A DNA stretch of 13,272 nt from JAVZLH01 sp038883475 (GCA_038883475.1 JAVZMA010000026.1:1-13272); one strand, 5' to 3'; shown: positions 5,809-13,272, counted from the stretch's first letter. Notes: generated from the sequence alone by a model not told the origin. Program-made: numbers and translations.

Positions 5809-6993
5809 ATGGCAGTGAAGGAAACAGAAGAAAAAGAGCAAAAAAGGATTCTCATCTTATGCGTTGATAGAGACGGGGATTTAGGAGCAAAAGCTGAGAT
5901 TAAAACCCCTCTTATCGGAAGAAAGGAAAACCTTCAAGCCGCCGTGGAACTCGCTTTGCGAGACCCGGAAGAGCCAGATGCAAACGCCATGTTCGAAGCC
6001 ATACGCCTCTACGACCGCCTACAAAGCGAAGGCAAGCAAGACGAAACCTTTGAGGTGGCGACAATTTCAGGCTCAGAGCTTGGCGGGGTTGGAGCAGACA
6101 GAAAATTAGTCACAGAATTAAACGAGTTGTTAAGCTCATTCTCGGCAAATGAAGTAATTTTGGTCACAGACGGCTATTCGGATGAGGCGGTTCTCCCGCT
6201 CGTAGAGTCCAGAGTTCCAGTTTCATCTGTTAGAAGGATTGTTGTTAAACACAGCGAATCAATCGAGGAAACCGCCGCATTATTGGGAAAATATCTAAAA
6301 ATGATTGCGGAAGATCCACGCTATTCCCGCATCGCCCTAGGATTGCCTGGACTGCTACTCGTAATACTGGGCGTACTCGCAATTTTTAATTTGGCTCATT
6401 ATTACCTTCTGGCGCTTCCCCTAGTTTTCGGAGCCTTCATGCTCTTTAAAGGCTTTGGAGTTGACAAAGCTCTAAAAGCTTTTTACCAATGGATCAAAGA
6501 ATACTCCCCTCCACCGCTCCAGATACAAATTTCAAATTTCTCCTTAGGTGTTGGTGCATTATGCATAGCTGTTGGCGTTTATTTAGGGTTGGTGAAAATC
6601 CCCCCGCAACCCGACCCTGCCGCATGGATTAGCAACTTCCCATTAATTATGGGCTATTTTATTCAAGGCTCTGTTGACCTCATGGTAGTGGGCGTTTGTG
6701 TTGTCTTATTGGGAAGGGCTATACGCTGGTATATGGAGCGGGATGCCAGATTGCTACGCAACGTAGCCTTAATAGTGTTAATCGGCTGGTCCAGACAGAT
6801 ACTTTACGCCACCTCAGACCTTCTGATCAACCCGGCGGATCCAACCAGAGGAATAGAAAAACTTGTTTTTTCAATAGCAGTAGGCATTCTGATAGGCGTG
6901 GCAGCCATTCTAGTAATATTTGTCATACACAGATCAGCAAAGGAATTCTTTAAGGAGACCGAAGAAAAAGTTGAAGAGCTTAAAGAAAGCTAA
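5809..6993 (+). CDS. DUF373 family protein: cytosolic sensor-like domain plus six-helix membrane domain
   Basis: The 394-residue protein begins with a soluble alpha-beta domain holding the DUF373 motifs: ILILCVDRDGDLG (14-26), PLIGRKENL (34-42), DPEEPDANAMFEAIRLYD (52-69), SGSELGGVGADRKL (87-100), VILVTDGYSDEAVLP (116-130) and VRRIVVKHSES (141-151). A membrane half follows, with helices near 175-194, 197-215, 243-262, 287-303, 315-337 and 351-373, and a charged cytosolic tail. The family is archaeal and has no settled function. The conserved acidic clusters (VDRDGD, TDG, DxxDANA) suggest a metal- or nucleotide-binding pocket, which is inference. ATG 5809 has AGAGG at good spacing. The gene overlaps the phosphorylase gene by 23 bases. 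Confidence 0.9.
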   Translation: MAVKETEEKEQKRILILCVDRDGDLGAKAEIKTPLIGRKENLQAAVELALRDPEEPDANAMFEAIRLYDRLQSEGKQDETFEVATISGSELGGVGADRKLVTELNELLSSFSANEVILVTDGYSDEAVLPLVESRVPVSSVRRIVVKHSESIEETAALLGKYLKMIAEDPRYSRIALGLPGLLLVILGVLAIFNLAHYYLLALPLVFGAFMLFKGFGVDKALKAFYQWIKEYSPPPLQIQISNFSLGVGALCIAVGVYLGLVKIPPQPDPAAWISNFPLIMGYFIQGSVDLMVVGVCVVLLGRAIRWYMERDARLLRNVALIVLIGWSRQILYATSDLLINPADPTRGIEKLVFSIAVGILIGVAAILVIFVIHRSAKEFFKETEEKVEELKES

Positions 6994-7768
6994 ATTTGCA
7001 GTCATTGGCGGAACAGGCTTTGAAAAATTGTTTAAAGATGCCGAAGAAGCTCGAGTTAGGACGCCCTATGGCGCCGCACCACTCGTATACATTGGAGAAG
7101 TAGATGATAAGAAAGTGGCTTTTCTCCCTAGACATGGTCCAAAGCATCTTGTTCCTCCACATAAAATAAATTATAGAGCAAACATTTACGCCCTATACAA
7201 GTTGGGTGTTGAAAGAATTTTAGCCTTGAACGCTGTTGGTGCCATAAACCGCAATTTCAAACCAGGCGACATAGTTGTGCCCCATGATTTCGTGGACTTT
7301 ACAAAACTTCGCCATACAACATTCTATGATGAAGCGCCAGTAACACACATCGACGTCTCCAGCCCCTACTGCCCAGAAATCCGTAAACTACTTGTCGAAA
7401 CTACGAAAAAAATGAAACTACATATGTGGGATAAGGCCGTACTTGTCTGCACAGAAGGCCCGCGTTTCGAGACTCCGGCAGAGATTGAAATGTTTAGGCG
7501 TTTGGGCTGCGACATTGTTGGAATGACAGGCGTTCCAGAGGCTGTTCTGGCGAGGGAGCTTGAAATGTGCTATGCAACATTATGTTTTGTTTCCAATATG
7601 GCTGCTGGTATGCAGGAACGGTTGACGCCTTCGGAAGTTTCAGAAGTCTCAAAGCAGATTATGCCGAAAATGGAGCAAATTTTAATTGAAACCATTAGGG
7701 CTTTACCTATCGAACGTGGAAAAAACTGTCTATGTGCAACGGCGCTTAAAGACGCGAGGTTAAAGTAG
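6971..7768 (+). CDS. Methylthio-purine nucleoside phosphorylase, probably S-methyl-5'-thioinosine phosphorylase
   Basis: The 265-residue protein belongs to the trimeric PNP/MTAP family. Visible motifs are VIGGTGFE (11-18), the phosphate loop LPRHG (52-56), PPHKINYRANIYAL (62-75), ALNAVGAI (85-92), CTEGPRFETPAE (160-171) and GMTGVPEAVLARE (184-196). It cleaves the N-glycosidic bond of a 5'-methylthio-nucleoside with phosphate, recycling the by-product of polyamine and SAM metabolism. Where adenine-specific MTAPs have Asp-x-Asp near the base, this protein has VSNMAAG (N209), as in 6-oxopurine enzymes. Methylthioinosine or inosine/guanosine is therefore the more likely substrate. The start is TTG 6971, giving the usual short N-terminus. 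A TTG at 6920 would add an atypical 17-residue extension deep inside DUF373. The CxC near the end (NCLCATALKDA) resembles that of relatives. Confidence 0.9.
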   Translation: MKSLKKAKFAVIGGTGFEKLFKDAEEARVRTPYGAAPLVYIGEVDDKKVAFLPRHGPKHLVPPHKINYRANIYALYKLGVERILALNAVGAINRNFKPGDIVVPHDFVDFTKLRHTTFYDEAPVTHIDVSSPYCPEIRKLLVETTKKMKLHMWDKAVLVCTEGPRFETPAEIEMFRRLGCDIVGMTGVPEAVLARELEMCYATLCFVSNMAAGMQERLTPSEVSEVSKQIMPKMEQILIETIRALPIERGKNCLCATALKDARLK

Positions 7769-8550
7769 TGCTTAAAAAGTTCCTCTCCATAATTGGAGCA
7801 TACAAACTATATGAGAAGTGGCTCTGGCACCAAGTCAAGAGCGGCGAAAAAGTTGAACACATCGCAATAATCCTAGATGGAAACAGAAGATGGGCCTCAG
7901 AAAAGGATCTTCATCCGTGGCTTGGCCACGAAGCAGGTGCTGAAAAAGTTGAGCAACTGCTTGACTGGTGTCAAAAGCTTGATGTCAAATCGATAACGCT
8001 ATACGCTTTTTCGACAGAAAACTTTCGCAGACCAAAGAACGAGGTTGAAGAAATTATGCGCATTGCAGAGGAGGAGTTTAGGAAAATTCTGGTTGATGAA
8101 CGCATTCACAAGGACAAAGTGCGGGTTAAAGTGATAGGAAGAGTAAAGCTTCTTCCAGAAAATTTGCAACAGCTCATAGCGGAAGTGGAAAAGGCAACGC
8201 AAAACTATGATGGACGATACTTAAACATTGCTTTCGCCTATGGAGGAAGGGCTGAGATTGTGGATGCTGCTAGGAAAATTGCAAAGAAGGTGAAAAATGG
8301 AGAGTTAAACCCGGAAAACGTTGATGAGCAACTGTTCGAACAGTTTCTTTACACTTCCCACATGCCAAAACAAGACCCAGACCTAATAATCAGAACTTCC
8401 GGGGAAGAGCGGCTGAGCGGCTTTCTGCTTTGGCAATCCGCCTACAGCGAATTCTGCTTCCTCGACGTTTACTGGCCGGATTTCAGGCTGATAGATTTGT
8501 TAAGGGCTGTTAGAACTTTTCAAAAGCGTAAGAGAAGGTTTGGCGCTTAA
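7768..8550 (+). CDS. uppS: Cis-prenyltransferase (polyprenyl diphosphate synthase, UppS family)
   Basis: The 260-residue protein has all family blocks: IAIILDGNRRWA (32-43, with D37 binding the pyrophosphate-Mg), GHEAGAEK (53-60), YAFSTENFRRP (79-89), NIAFAYGGRAEI (153-164), and the active-site block IIRTSGEERLSGFLLWQSAYSE (207-228) with R209, E213, R215 and S217. It adds isopentenyl units in cis to an allylic diphosphate, making the long lipid carrier from which archaeal dolichol-type glycan carriers are derived. The enzyme sits at the membrane surface. The GTG start shares one base with the phosphorylase stop (TAGTG), and GAGGT lies seven bases before it. A short amphipathic N-terminal helix may contact the membrane. 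Confidence 0.96.
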   Translation: MLKKFLSIIGAYKLYEKWLWHQVKSGEKVEHIAIILDGNRRWASEKDLHPWLGHEAGAEKVEQLLDWCQKLDVKSITLYAFSTENFRRPKNEVEEIMRIAEEEFRKILVDERIHKDKVRVKVIGRVKLLPENLQQLIAEVEKATQNYDGRYLNIAFAYGGRAEIVDAARKIAKKVKNGELNPENVDEQLFEQFLYTSHMPKQDPDLIIRTSGEERLSGFLLWQSAYSEFCFLDVYWPDFRLIDLLRAVRTFQKRKRRFGA

Positions 8551-8562
8551 CATCTGAGTTGG

Positions 8563-9786
8563 TTAAGCCCGTTTTTTGGCGCTGACAATCGAGATTACAT
8601 CTCTATCTTTAAGAACGTAGTCTTCTCCAACTCTTTTCTTTTCTCTGGCTTCTATGGCGTAGATGAAACTTTCTCCCAACTCCGTGTGGATTATGTAGGC
8701 GAGTTCGCGAGCCGTTGTCCCGTAGGGGACAAGATAGGCGTCCGGCAGCACCCGCCCGTTGTGGTCTGTTAAATGCTCAATATCCTCCACCGGGTAAACG
8801 GCAATCATATTTAGAAGCTTGAAGTAGGCCATGTTTACGGCTTCTTGAACGCCTGTGGAGCCATACTTTAACAAAACTTTTTCCCTAATTAGTTCTAAAG
8901 CTCTAATTTGGCTTTCACTCAGCCTTTCAGCATCTTTAATTTTGAAGTTGCAGTCTCCAGGCTTATAGTCTATCAATTGTCTTTCCGCCGCCCTCCTCAA
9001 AATCAGTTCTGCCTCAGCAGAGCATGGAACAACCGGATAGTCCACCTTTTTCAGCCTTTCAAGGTTTTCTTCGGCTGTTGGAACATCTATCTTGTTAGCG
9101 GCTATCAACATCGGCTTTGCAATTCGCCTAAGCGTATCCACAAATTTTAGGAAATCGCCTTCGCTCCACGCTGTGGGTTTTTCAGCATTCAACCCTGCCC
9201 TTCTCACAGCGTCAAAAATGTGGTGTCTCTTTATTGCCAAGCCGCTTAGTCTTTCCTCCAACATTGAAAAGAGGTCTCTAGACTCGGACTCGGCGGTTCT
9301 GGCTATTTTTGGCCATTCCTTTTTGAGTATGCTTGCCATCCACATGGTTATCTCATACTCTAGGAACTTCACATCTTCCAGCGGGTCGTGCTCGCCTGGT
9401 TTGCACAGGTTGCCTTCGCTGTCTGTTCCGCCGGAAGCGTCAATTATGTGGATTAGGGCGTCAGCCTTTCTAATTTCGTCCAAAAACTGGTTGCCTAAGC
9501 CTCTTCCCTGCCAAGCTCCGGGCACAAGACCAGCGCAGTCGATGAATTCTACTGGTATAAGTCTGACGCCGTCTAGGCATAGGGAGTTAACTGGATTATC
9601 TTTAACGTTAAATTCTTCGTGGACGCATGGTGTTCGCACATAGCCCACGCCTCTATTCGGTTCTCTTGTTGTGAATGGGTAATTTGCGATTTTAACTGGA
9701 ACCATTGTTGCCGCGCTGAAAAACGTGGATTTTCCAGTGTTAGGCTTTCCAACTATCCCCAGCAGTCTCGAATAAGATTTTTGCAT
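8563..9786 (-). CDS. YchF/OLA1-related GTPase with C-terminal TGS domain (archaeal type)
   Basis: The 407-residue protein has a full G domain: G1 GKPNTGKST (13-21), a switch with PFTTREPNRG (37-46), G3 DCAGLVPGA (83-91), G4 NKID (231-234) and G5 CSAEAE (255-260). The G domain carries an inserted helical region of the Obg/YchF kind. A TGS domain ends it (about 325-402, with AVYPVE, DAYLVPYGTTARELA and the VLKDRDVISIV ending). Bacterial YchF and human OLA1 replace NKxD by an N-x-x-E motif and prefer ATP; the intact NKID here predicts GTP preference. This class binds ribosomes. ATG 9786 has GAGAGG seven bases before it. The gene converges on uppS with a 12-base gap and follows the transglutaminase gene by 42 bases. 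Confidence 0.93.
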   Translation of the reverse strand: MQKSYSRLLGIVGKPNTGKSTFFSAATMVPVKIANYPFTTREPNRGVGYVRTPCVHEEFNVKDNPVNSLCLDGVRLIPVEFIDCAGLVPGAWQGRGLGNQFLDEIRKADALIHIIDASGGTDSEGNLCKPGEHDPLEDVKFLEYEITMWMASILKKEWPKIARTAESESRDLFSMLEERLSGLAIKRHHIFDAVRRAGLNAEKPTAWSEGDFLKFVDTLRRIAKPMLIAANKIDVPTAEENLERLKKVDYPVVPCSAEAELILRRAAERQLIDYKPGDCNFKIKDAERLSESQIRALELIREKVLLKYGSTGVQEAVNMAYFKLLNMIAVYPVEDIEHLTDHNGRVLPDAYLVPYGTTARELAYIIHTELGESFIYAIEAREKKRVGEDYVLKDRDVISIVSAKKRA

Positions 9787-9828
9787 CCATAATCCTCTCG
9801 AAGCTATATTATTCGTTTGAGTTTTCTA

Positions 9829-11214
9829 TTATTGTTTGTGCTGCTCGCTTTTCTGAGTTTTCCAATGGACTCCATAGCGTTTCATGAGAAAGATGAAGGT
9901 TACGGCTATTATAAGCGTTAAAACGCCCAGAAAAATTGCTAGCAACTCAGTGATTATCACCCAGCCTATATGCAACGCTTTGTCGGCGTTTTGGACGGCG
10001 TCAGCAGCGTTTAATAAAGCTGTTTGCGGGTTTTCCTCCAACGATTCTATCGCGTTTTGTAGTAAAATCATGCTTTCTTTAATACTTCTTTCTGCTTCGC
10101 TGGCTTCTAAGGGAAAAATTGTTGAAGCCCCGAGAATCTTTCCTAAAAACACCACGTTTTTGGCTTTTGCAATTTTCGCAACAATGTCCGCCGCATTCCT
10201 TGCGAAACTATCGCCTAAAGTTGTCTTCGGCAACGGTTTTATTGAAACCCACTGCTTTTCACCGACGAATTCTTCTCTAGGACCGCTGGTGTAATTGAAG
10301 AAGAAGTTTGAGTAAGGTATGACTGTGGATATGCTTCTTAAAGAACTGAAATGCAAATAATCAAGAGTGTCAAACAGGCGCCATGTTGCGTCTACGGGTA
10401 CCCACCCATAATTTTCGATATAGTATTCAGCCCACATGTGTCCATCCTCCACAACTGAACTTTCGTAATGGAAGGCGAAGCCAGCTTGAACTCTGGCTGG
10501 GATGCCGACGGCTCTGCACAAGGCTGCAAAAAGATAGGAATATTCGGAGCAGTCGCCAACGCCGTTTCTTAAAGCCCAGAGCGCGCCCATTTCCTCTTCT
10601 TGAGCCTTATACTTAAGATGCCTAACTACAAAGTTGTAGATTTTGTAAACTTTTTCATGTATGTTACTTTCGTTGCTAACTATGCTTTGCGCTGTCGAAT
10701 TTATTTCTTGGTTACTGGATTCTATTAACGTTTCTGGCTGCGTATAAGCCCAATAAAGGCTTGAACTTTTATTGTAGTCTTCCACCAGATTAGGGTTTAT
10801 TTGATATCGAACCCCAAAAGAGGTCACGTTATAGTTTATTTCAACCGTGAAACTTTGCCCACCGTAAATTCTTAAACCGTTCCAGACAGCGTAGAGGTTT
10901 CCAAAATCATCAACCAAAAAATCAGGCGTCCAAACTGAGGAAATGTTTGAAACGAATATTAAGTGTCGGGAAGTCTCGTTCCTAAGTAAGGGAATAAAGA
11001 GCCTTCCACCAGTTATGGCTTCAGCTGCCAAATTGCTGATTTGAATCTTATGTTTGATGCTTCCAGCGAAAACCGCGGTCACCTCATACTTAAGGAGCGT
11101 TGAATTTTCATCCAACAAGCTTGCTTGGCTGGATAGAGAAAAAGCGAAATTCACAAATAGAATAATCATTAACAGCAAGAGGAAAATGACTGGTTTTTTC
11201 AAACTTTTAAGCAT
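9829..11214 (-). CDS. Membrane-anchored transglutaminase-like protein
   Basis: The 461-residue protein starts with a signal or anchor helix (PVIFLLLLMIILFVNFAFSL, 8-27). A beta-rich, probably extracytoplasmic domain (about 35-155) has several N-x-S/T sites. The transglutaminase-like core (about 185-280) has NGVGDCSEYSYLFAALCRAVGIPARV with C222, GHMWAEYY with H259, and GWVPVDATW with D275, the full Cys-His-Asp triad. A helical stretch (335-415) precedes a C-terminal transmembrane helix (418-444) and a short basic tail. Such domains act as cysteine proteases or cross-linkers; here it probably faces outside the cell. The GDCxEY context resembles archaeal proteins of this superfamily. ATG 11214 is the first residue and gives a well-formed signal. 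It is divergent from the dehydrogenase operon. Confidence 0.9.
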   Translation of the reverse strand: MLKSLKKPVIFLLLLMIILFVNFAFSLSSQASLLDENSTLLKYEVTAVFAGSIKHKIQISNLAAEAITGGRLFIPLLRNETSRHLIFVSNISSVWTPDFLVDDFGNLYAVWNGLRIYGGQSFTVEINYNVTSFGVRYQINPNLVEDYNKSSSLYWAYTQPETLIESSNQEINSTAQSIVSNESNIHEKVYKIYNFVVRHLKYKAQEEEMGALWALRNGVGDCSEYSYLFAALCRAVGIPARVQAGFAFHYESSVVEDGHMWAEYYIENYGWVPVDATWRLFDTLDYLHFSSLRSISTVIPYSNFFFNYTSGPREEFVGEKQWVSIKPLPKTTLGDSFARNAADIVAKIAKAKNVVFLGKILGASTIFPLEASEAERSIKESMILLQNAIESLEENPQTALLNAADAVQNADKALHIGWVIITELLAIFLGVLTLIIAVTFIFLMKRYGVHWKTQKSEQHKQ

Positions 11215-11240
11215 TTGCCATCAGCAATGAAAATGATAAA

Positions 11241-11277
11241 ATAATATAAAAGCGTCAAGGTGTATTAAAAGCGTCAA
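11241..11277 (+). promoter_or_regulatory. E1-alpha operon promoter region with a direct repeat
   Basis: The 83-base gap between divergent genes contains ATAATATAAAAG (11241-11252), a TATA-like box about 46 bases before the E1-alpha TTG. The 11-base sequence AAAAGCGTCAA occurs twice, at 11248-11258 and 11267-11277, 19 bases apart. The first copy overlaps the TATA box and the second lies near the predicted transcription start. This placement suits a repressor binding on one helix face, but no regulator is identified. Confidence 0.45.
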
Positions 11278-11297
11278 ATGCCACGGACGGGAAAAAT

Positions 11298-12263
11298 TTG
11301 GCGACAAACCTAACGAAAGATAGGCTTAGTGAAATGCTTCGGCGGATGCTTGAAATCCGCTTTTTCGAAGAAAAAGTCTTCGAACTTTACGCTCAAAACC
11401 TCGTGCCAGGAACAATCCATCTTTATGCTGGAGAAGAAGCCGTAGCCGTAGGAGTCTGCAGCGCCCTAAGAAAAGACGATTACATAACGAGCACTCATAG
11501 GGGACATGGGCATTGCTTGGCGAAGGGCGCAGACCCGAAAAGGGTTATGGCTGAAATTTTGGGCAAAAAGACGGGTTATTGCAAGGGCAAGGGAGGCTCA
11601 ATGCACATAGCAGACTTCAGCATAGGAATGCTTGGCGCAACAGCCGTCGTGGGCGCTGGAATACCCATAGCTGTAGGCGCTGGTTTATCCATAAAACTTA
11701 GAGGAACAGACCAGGTTGTGGCGTGTTTCTTCGGGGAAGGCGCGTCCAACCAGGGAACTTTTCACGAAGGCATAAACTTGGCTGCCGTATGGAATTTGCC
11801 AGTAATCTTCGTCTGCGAAAACAATCTCTACGCTATGGGGACTCGCCAATCAATGGTTATGAAAATTGAGAATGTTGCGGATAGGGCGGTTGCTTACGGA
11901 ATACCTGGAAAAGTTGTTGATGGAAACGATGTTTATGCCGTTTATGACGCTGCTAATGAAGCGGTTGAAAGGGCTAGAAAGGGTGGGGGTCCAACGCTTA
12001 TTGAGTGTAAGACGTATAGGCATAAGGGGCATTCTAGGGTTGACCCAGCGCGTTACAGACCGAAAGAAGAGGTGGAGGCGTGGCTGGCTAAAGACCCCAT
12101 AAGACGCTTTAAAGAACGACTTTTACAAACAAAGGCGCTCACAGAGGATGAAATTGCAAAAATTGAGAGCGAAGCCTCAGCCACAATTGAAGAAGCAGTG
12201 AAGTTCGCTAAGGAAAGTCCGTTTCCAGCGCCTGAAGAAGCCTTAGAAGATGTTTACGCTTAA
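11298..12263 (+). CDS. pdhA: 2-oxoacid dehydrogenase E1 component, alpha subunit
   Basis: The 321-residue thiamine-diphosphate enzyme subunit has YITSTHRGHGHCLAKG (62-77), YCKGKGGSMHIAD (94-106), the cofactor motif running from FFGEGASNQGTFHEG (144-158) to the ENN at 174-176, and the loop YRHKGHSRVDPARYR (240-254). With E1-beta it decarboxylates a 2-oxoacid and passes the acyl group to lipoyl-E2. The cofactor motif has GEG (146-148) rather than the commoner GDG; glutamate can still ligate the metal. Sequence alone does not separate pyruvate, branched-chain or acetoin substrates; the pattern resembles the acetoin/pyruvate type. The start is TTG 11298 with a weak GGG before it. E1-beta follows after 16 bases. 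Confidence 0.93.
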   Translation: MATNLTKDRLSEMLRRMLEIRFFEEKVFELYAQNLVPGTIHLYAGEEAVAVGVCSALRKDDYITSTHRGHGHCLAKGADPKRVMAEILGKKTGYCKGKGGSMHIADFSIGMLGATAVVGAGIPIAVGAGLSIKLRGTDQVVACFFGEGASNQGTFHEGINLAAVWNLPVIFVCENNLYAMGTRQSMVMKIENVADRAVAYGIPGKVVDGNDVYAVYDAANEAVERARKGGGPTLIECKTYRHKGHSRVDPARYRPKEEVEAWLAKDPIRRFKERLLQTKALTEDEIAKIESEASATIEEAVKFAKESPFPAPEEALEDVYA

Positions 12264-12279
12264 GCGAGGGGGAAGCGCA

Positions 12280-13254
12280 ATGCGAAAAATAACTTATAGG
12301 GAAGCGTTGCGGGAAGCCTTAAGAGAGGAGATGCACAGAGACCCTTCAGTTTTTCTTCTAGGCGAGGATATTGGCAAGTATTGGGGAGGCGCCTTCAAAG
12401 TCACAGAGGGCTTAGCAGCGGAATTCGGCGACGAAAGAGTGAGGGACACACCTATCTCAGAGTCGGCGATAGTTGGCGCTGCTATAGGCGCGGCTATTAC
12501 GGGTATGCGTCCAGTAGCTGAAATAATGTTTGGAGATTTGACGGCTTTAGCCATGGACCAGATTGCGAATCAAGCGGCGAAGATACGCTACATGTTTGGT
12601 GGACAAGCAAAATGTCCCATGGTGATTCGAACTCCGTTTGGTGGCGGCGTGAATATTGCTTCTCATCATTCGCAGAGTCTTGAAGCTTGGTTTATGCATG
12701 TTCCAGGCTTGTATGTTGCTGTTCCTTCAACGCCCTATGATGCGAAGGGTCTTTTGAAAGCAGCTATCCGCGGCGACAACCCAGTTATATTCTGTGAGCA
12801 TAAACTGCTCTATCCGCTGGAGGGCGAAGTCCCAGAGGGGGATTATACCGTTCCTTTTGGCGTTGCTGATGTAAAACGGGAAGGAGAAGATGTCACTGTG
12901 GTTGCTACGCTTTACATGGTTCATAAGGCGCTTAAAGCGGCTGAAAAACTTGAAGAGGATGGCGTAAGTGTTGAGGTTGTTGATCCGAGAACTTTGACGC
13001 CTTTGGATAAACAAGCGATAATAAAATCTGTCAAGAAGACTGGTAGGCTAGTGGTTGTGAGCGAAGACTGCAAAACAGCAGGCGTAACAGCCGAAATCGC
13101 TGCTGTGGTGGCTGAAGAAGCACTAGACTACTTAGACGCACCCACTAAACGTGTAGCAGAGCCGGATACGCCAATCCCGTTTAGCCCCTCGCTGGAACAG
13201 TATGTAATCCCAAATGAAGAAGCCATAATCAAAGCAGTTAAGGAGATCGTGTAA
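12280..13254 (+). CDS. pdhB: 2-oxoacid dehydrogenase E1 component, beta subunit
   Basis: The 324-residue subunit has FLLGEDIG (25-32), RDTPISESAIVGAAIGAA (55-72, with E61 at the position contacting the thiamine ring), PVAEIMFGDL (78-87), ANQAAKIRYMFGGQ (96-109), GGGVNIASHHSQSLEAWF (121-138, with the active-site histidine pair) and the C-terminal domain with VVDPRTLTPLD and VVVSEDCKTAGVTAEI. It completes the E1 heterotetramer. I chose ATG 12280 because GAGGGGG lies seven bases before it and it gives the usual MRKITYREAL start. An in-frame ATG at 12250 would overlap E1-alpha and add ten residues. Both halves of the active site are present. Confidence 0.95.
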   Translation: MRKITYREALREALREEMHRDPSVFLLGEDIGKYWGGAFKVTEGLAAEFGDERVRDTPISESAIVGAAIGAAITGMRPVAEIMFGDLTALAMDQIANQAAKIRYMFGGQAKCPMVIRTPFGGGVNIASHHSQSLEAWFMHVPGLYVAVPSTPYDAKGLLKAAIRGDNPVIFCEHKLLYPLEGEVPEGDYTVPFGVADVKREGEDVTVVATLYMVHKALKAAEKLEEDGVSVEVVDPRTLTPLDKQAIIKSVKKTGRLVVVSEDCKTAGVTAEIAAVVAEEALDYLDAPTKRVAEPDTPIPFSPSLEQYVIPNEEAIIKAVKEIV

Positions 13255-13255
13255 A

Positions 13256-13272
13256 ATGGCGACGAAAGTCAT
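13256..13272 (+). CDS. Probable dihydrolipoamide acyltransferase (E2), first five codons
   Basis: After the E1-beta stop, one base separates an ATG that opens MATKV before the window ends. AGGAG lies ten bases upstream. Lipoyl-domain proteins often begin MATKVxMPKLG, and E2 usually follows E1-beta, so an E2 or free lipoyl protein is the natural expectation. Only five residues are visible; the call rests mainly on position. Confidence 0.55.

Noticed and set aside
8551..8590. Terminator between uppS and the GTPase gene
   Set aside because: There is only a T run inside the GTPase coding end and no convincing hairpin; the 12-base gap is too small to assign one.
9092..9643. Plus-strand open frame of 183 codons
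   Set aside because: It lies wholly inside the GTPase gene on the other strand, which has every G-domain motif; the antisense product has no recognisable features.

Overview
The window is archaeal chromosome. Diagnostic genes are a RIO1 kinase, a two-KH ribosome-assembly factor, aIF1A, aIF2-beta, and the DUF424 and DUF373 families. The archaeal-type integrase fragment, frequent TTG starts and moderate AT-richness suggest an uncultured TACK-group archaeon, perhaps Bathyarchaeia-like. That placement is from memory of similar genomes and was not tested.

Layout. Positions 1-393 (minus) are an open, uninterrupted frame that runs off the left edge. It resembles the N-terminal part of an archaeal tyrosine recombinase, has no ordinary start codon, and contains a GC-rich inverted repeat. 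It begins directly after, and in the same frame as, the stop of the next gene. Positions 394-2080 (minus) form a translation and ribosome-assembly operon: aIF1A, RIO1, then the KH protein. Positions 2306-2941 (plus) are a MATE transporter pseudogene with a large in-frame deletion and two small compensating frameshifts. Positions 2942-3662 (minus) hold aIF2-beta and DUF424. Positions 3750-4196 (minus) encode a small membrane protein with a C-terminal zinc ribbon.

Positions 4328-8550 (plus) are a tightly packed series: a corrinoid adenosyltransferase, a coiled-coil protein, a DUF373 membrane protein, a methylthioinosine-type phosphorylase and a cis-prenyltransferase. The last three overlap one another. 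Positions 8563-9786 (minus) encode an archaeal YchF-like GTPase with a TGS domain, and 9829-11214 (minus) a membrane-anchored transglutaminase-like protein. From 11298 to the right edge (plus) lies a 2-oxoacid dehydrogenase operon: E1-alpha, E1-beta and the first five codons of a probable E2.

How the genes work together. The left part serves initiation and small-subunit maturation. The middle joins cobalamin activation, methylthio-purine salvage and polyprenyl-phosphate synthesis to two poorly understood archaeal proteins. The right end is a lipoate-dependent 2-oxoacid dehydrogenase. I saw no CRISPR array, rRNA or tRNA. The items most worth a second look are the integrase boundary next to the KH gene, the DUF373/coiled-coil cluster, and the residue pattern suggesting the phosphorylase prefers 6-oxopurine substrates.
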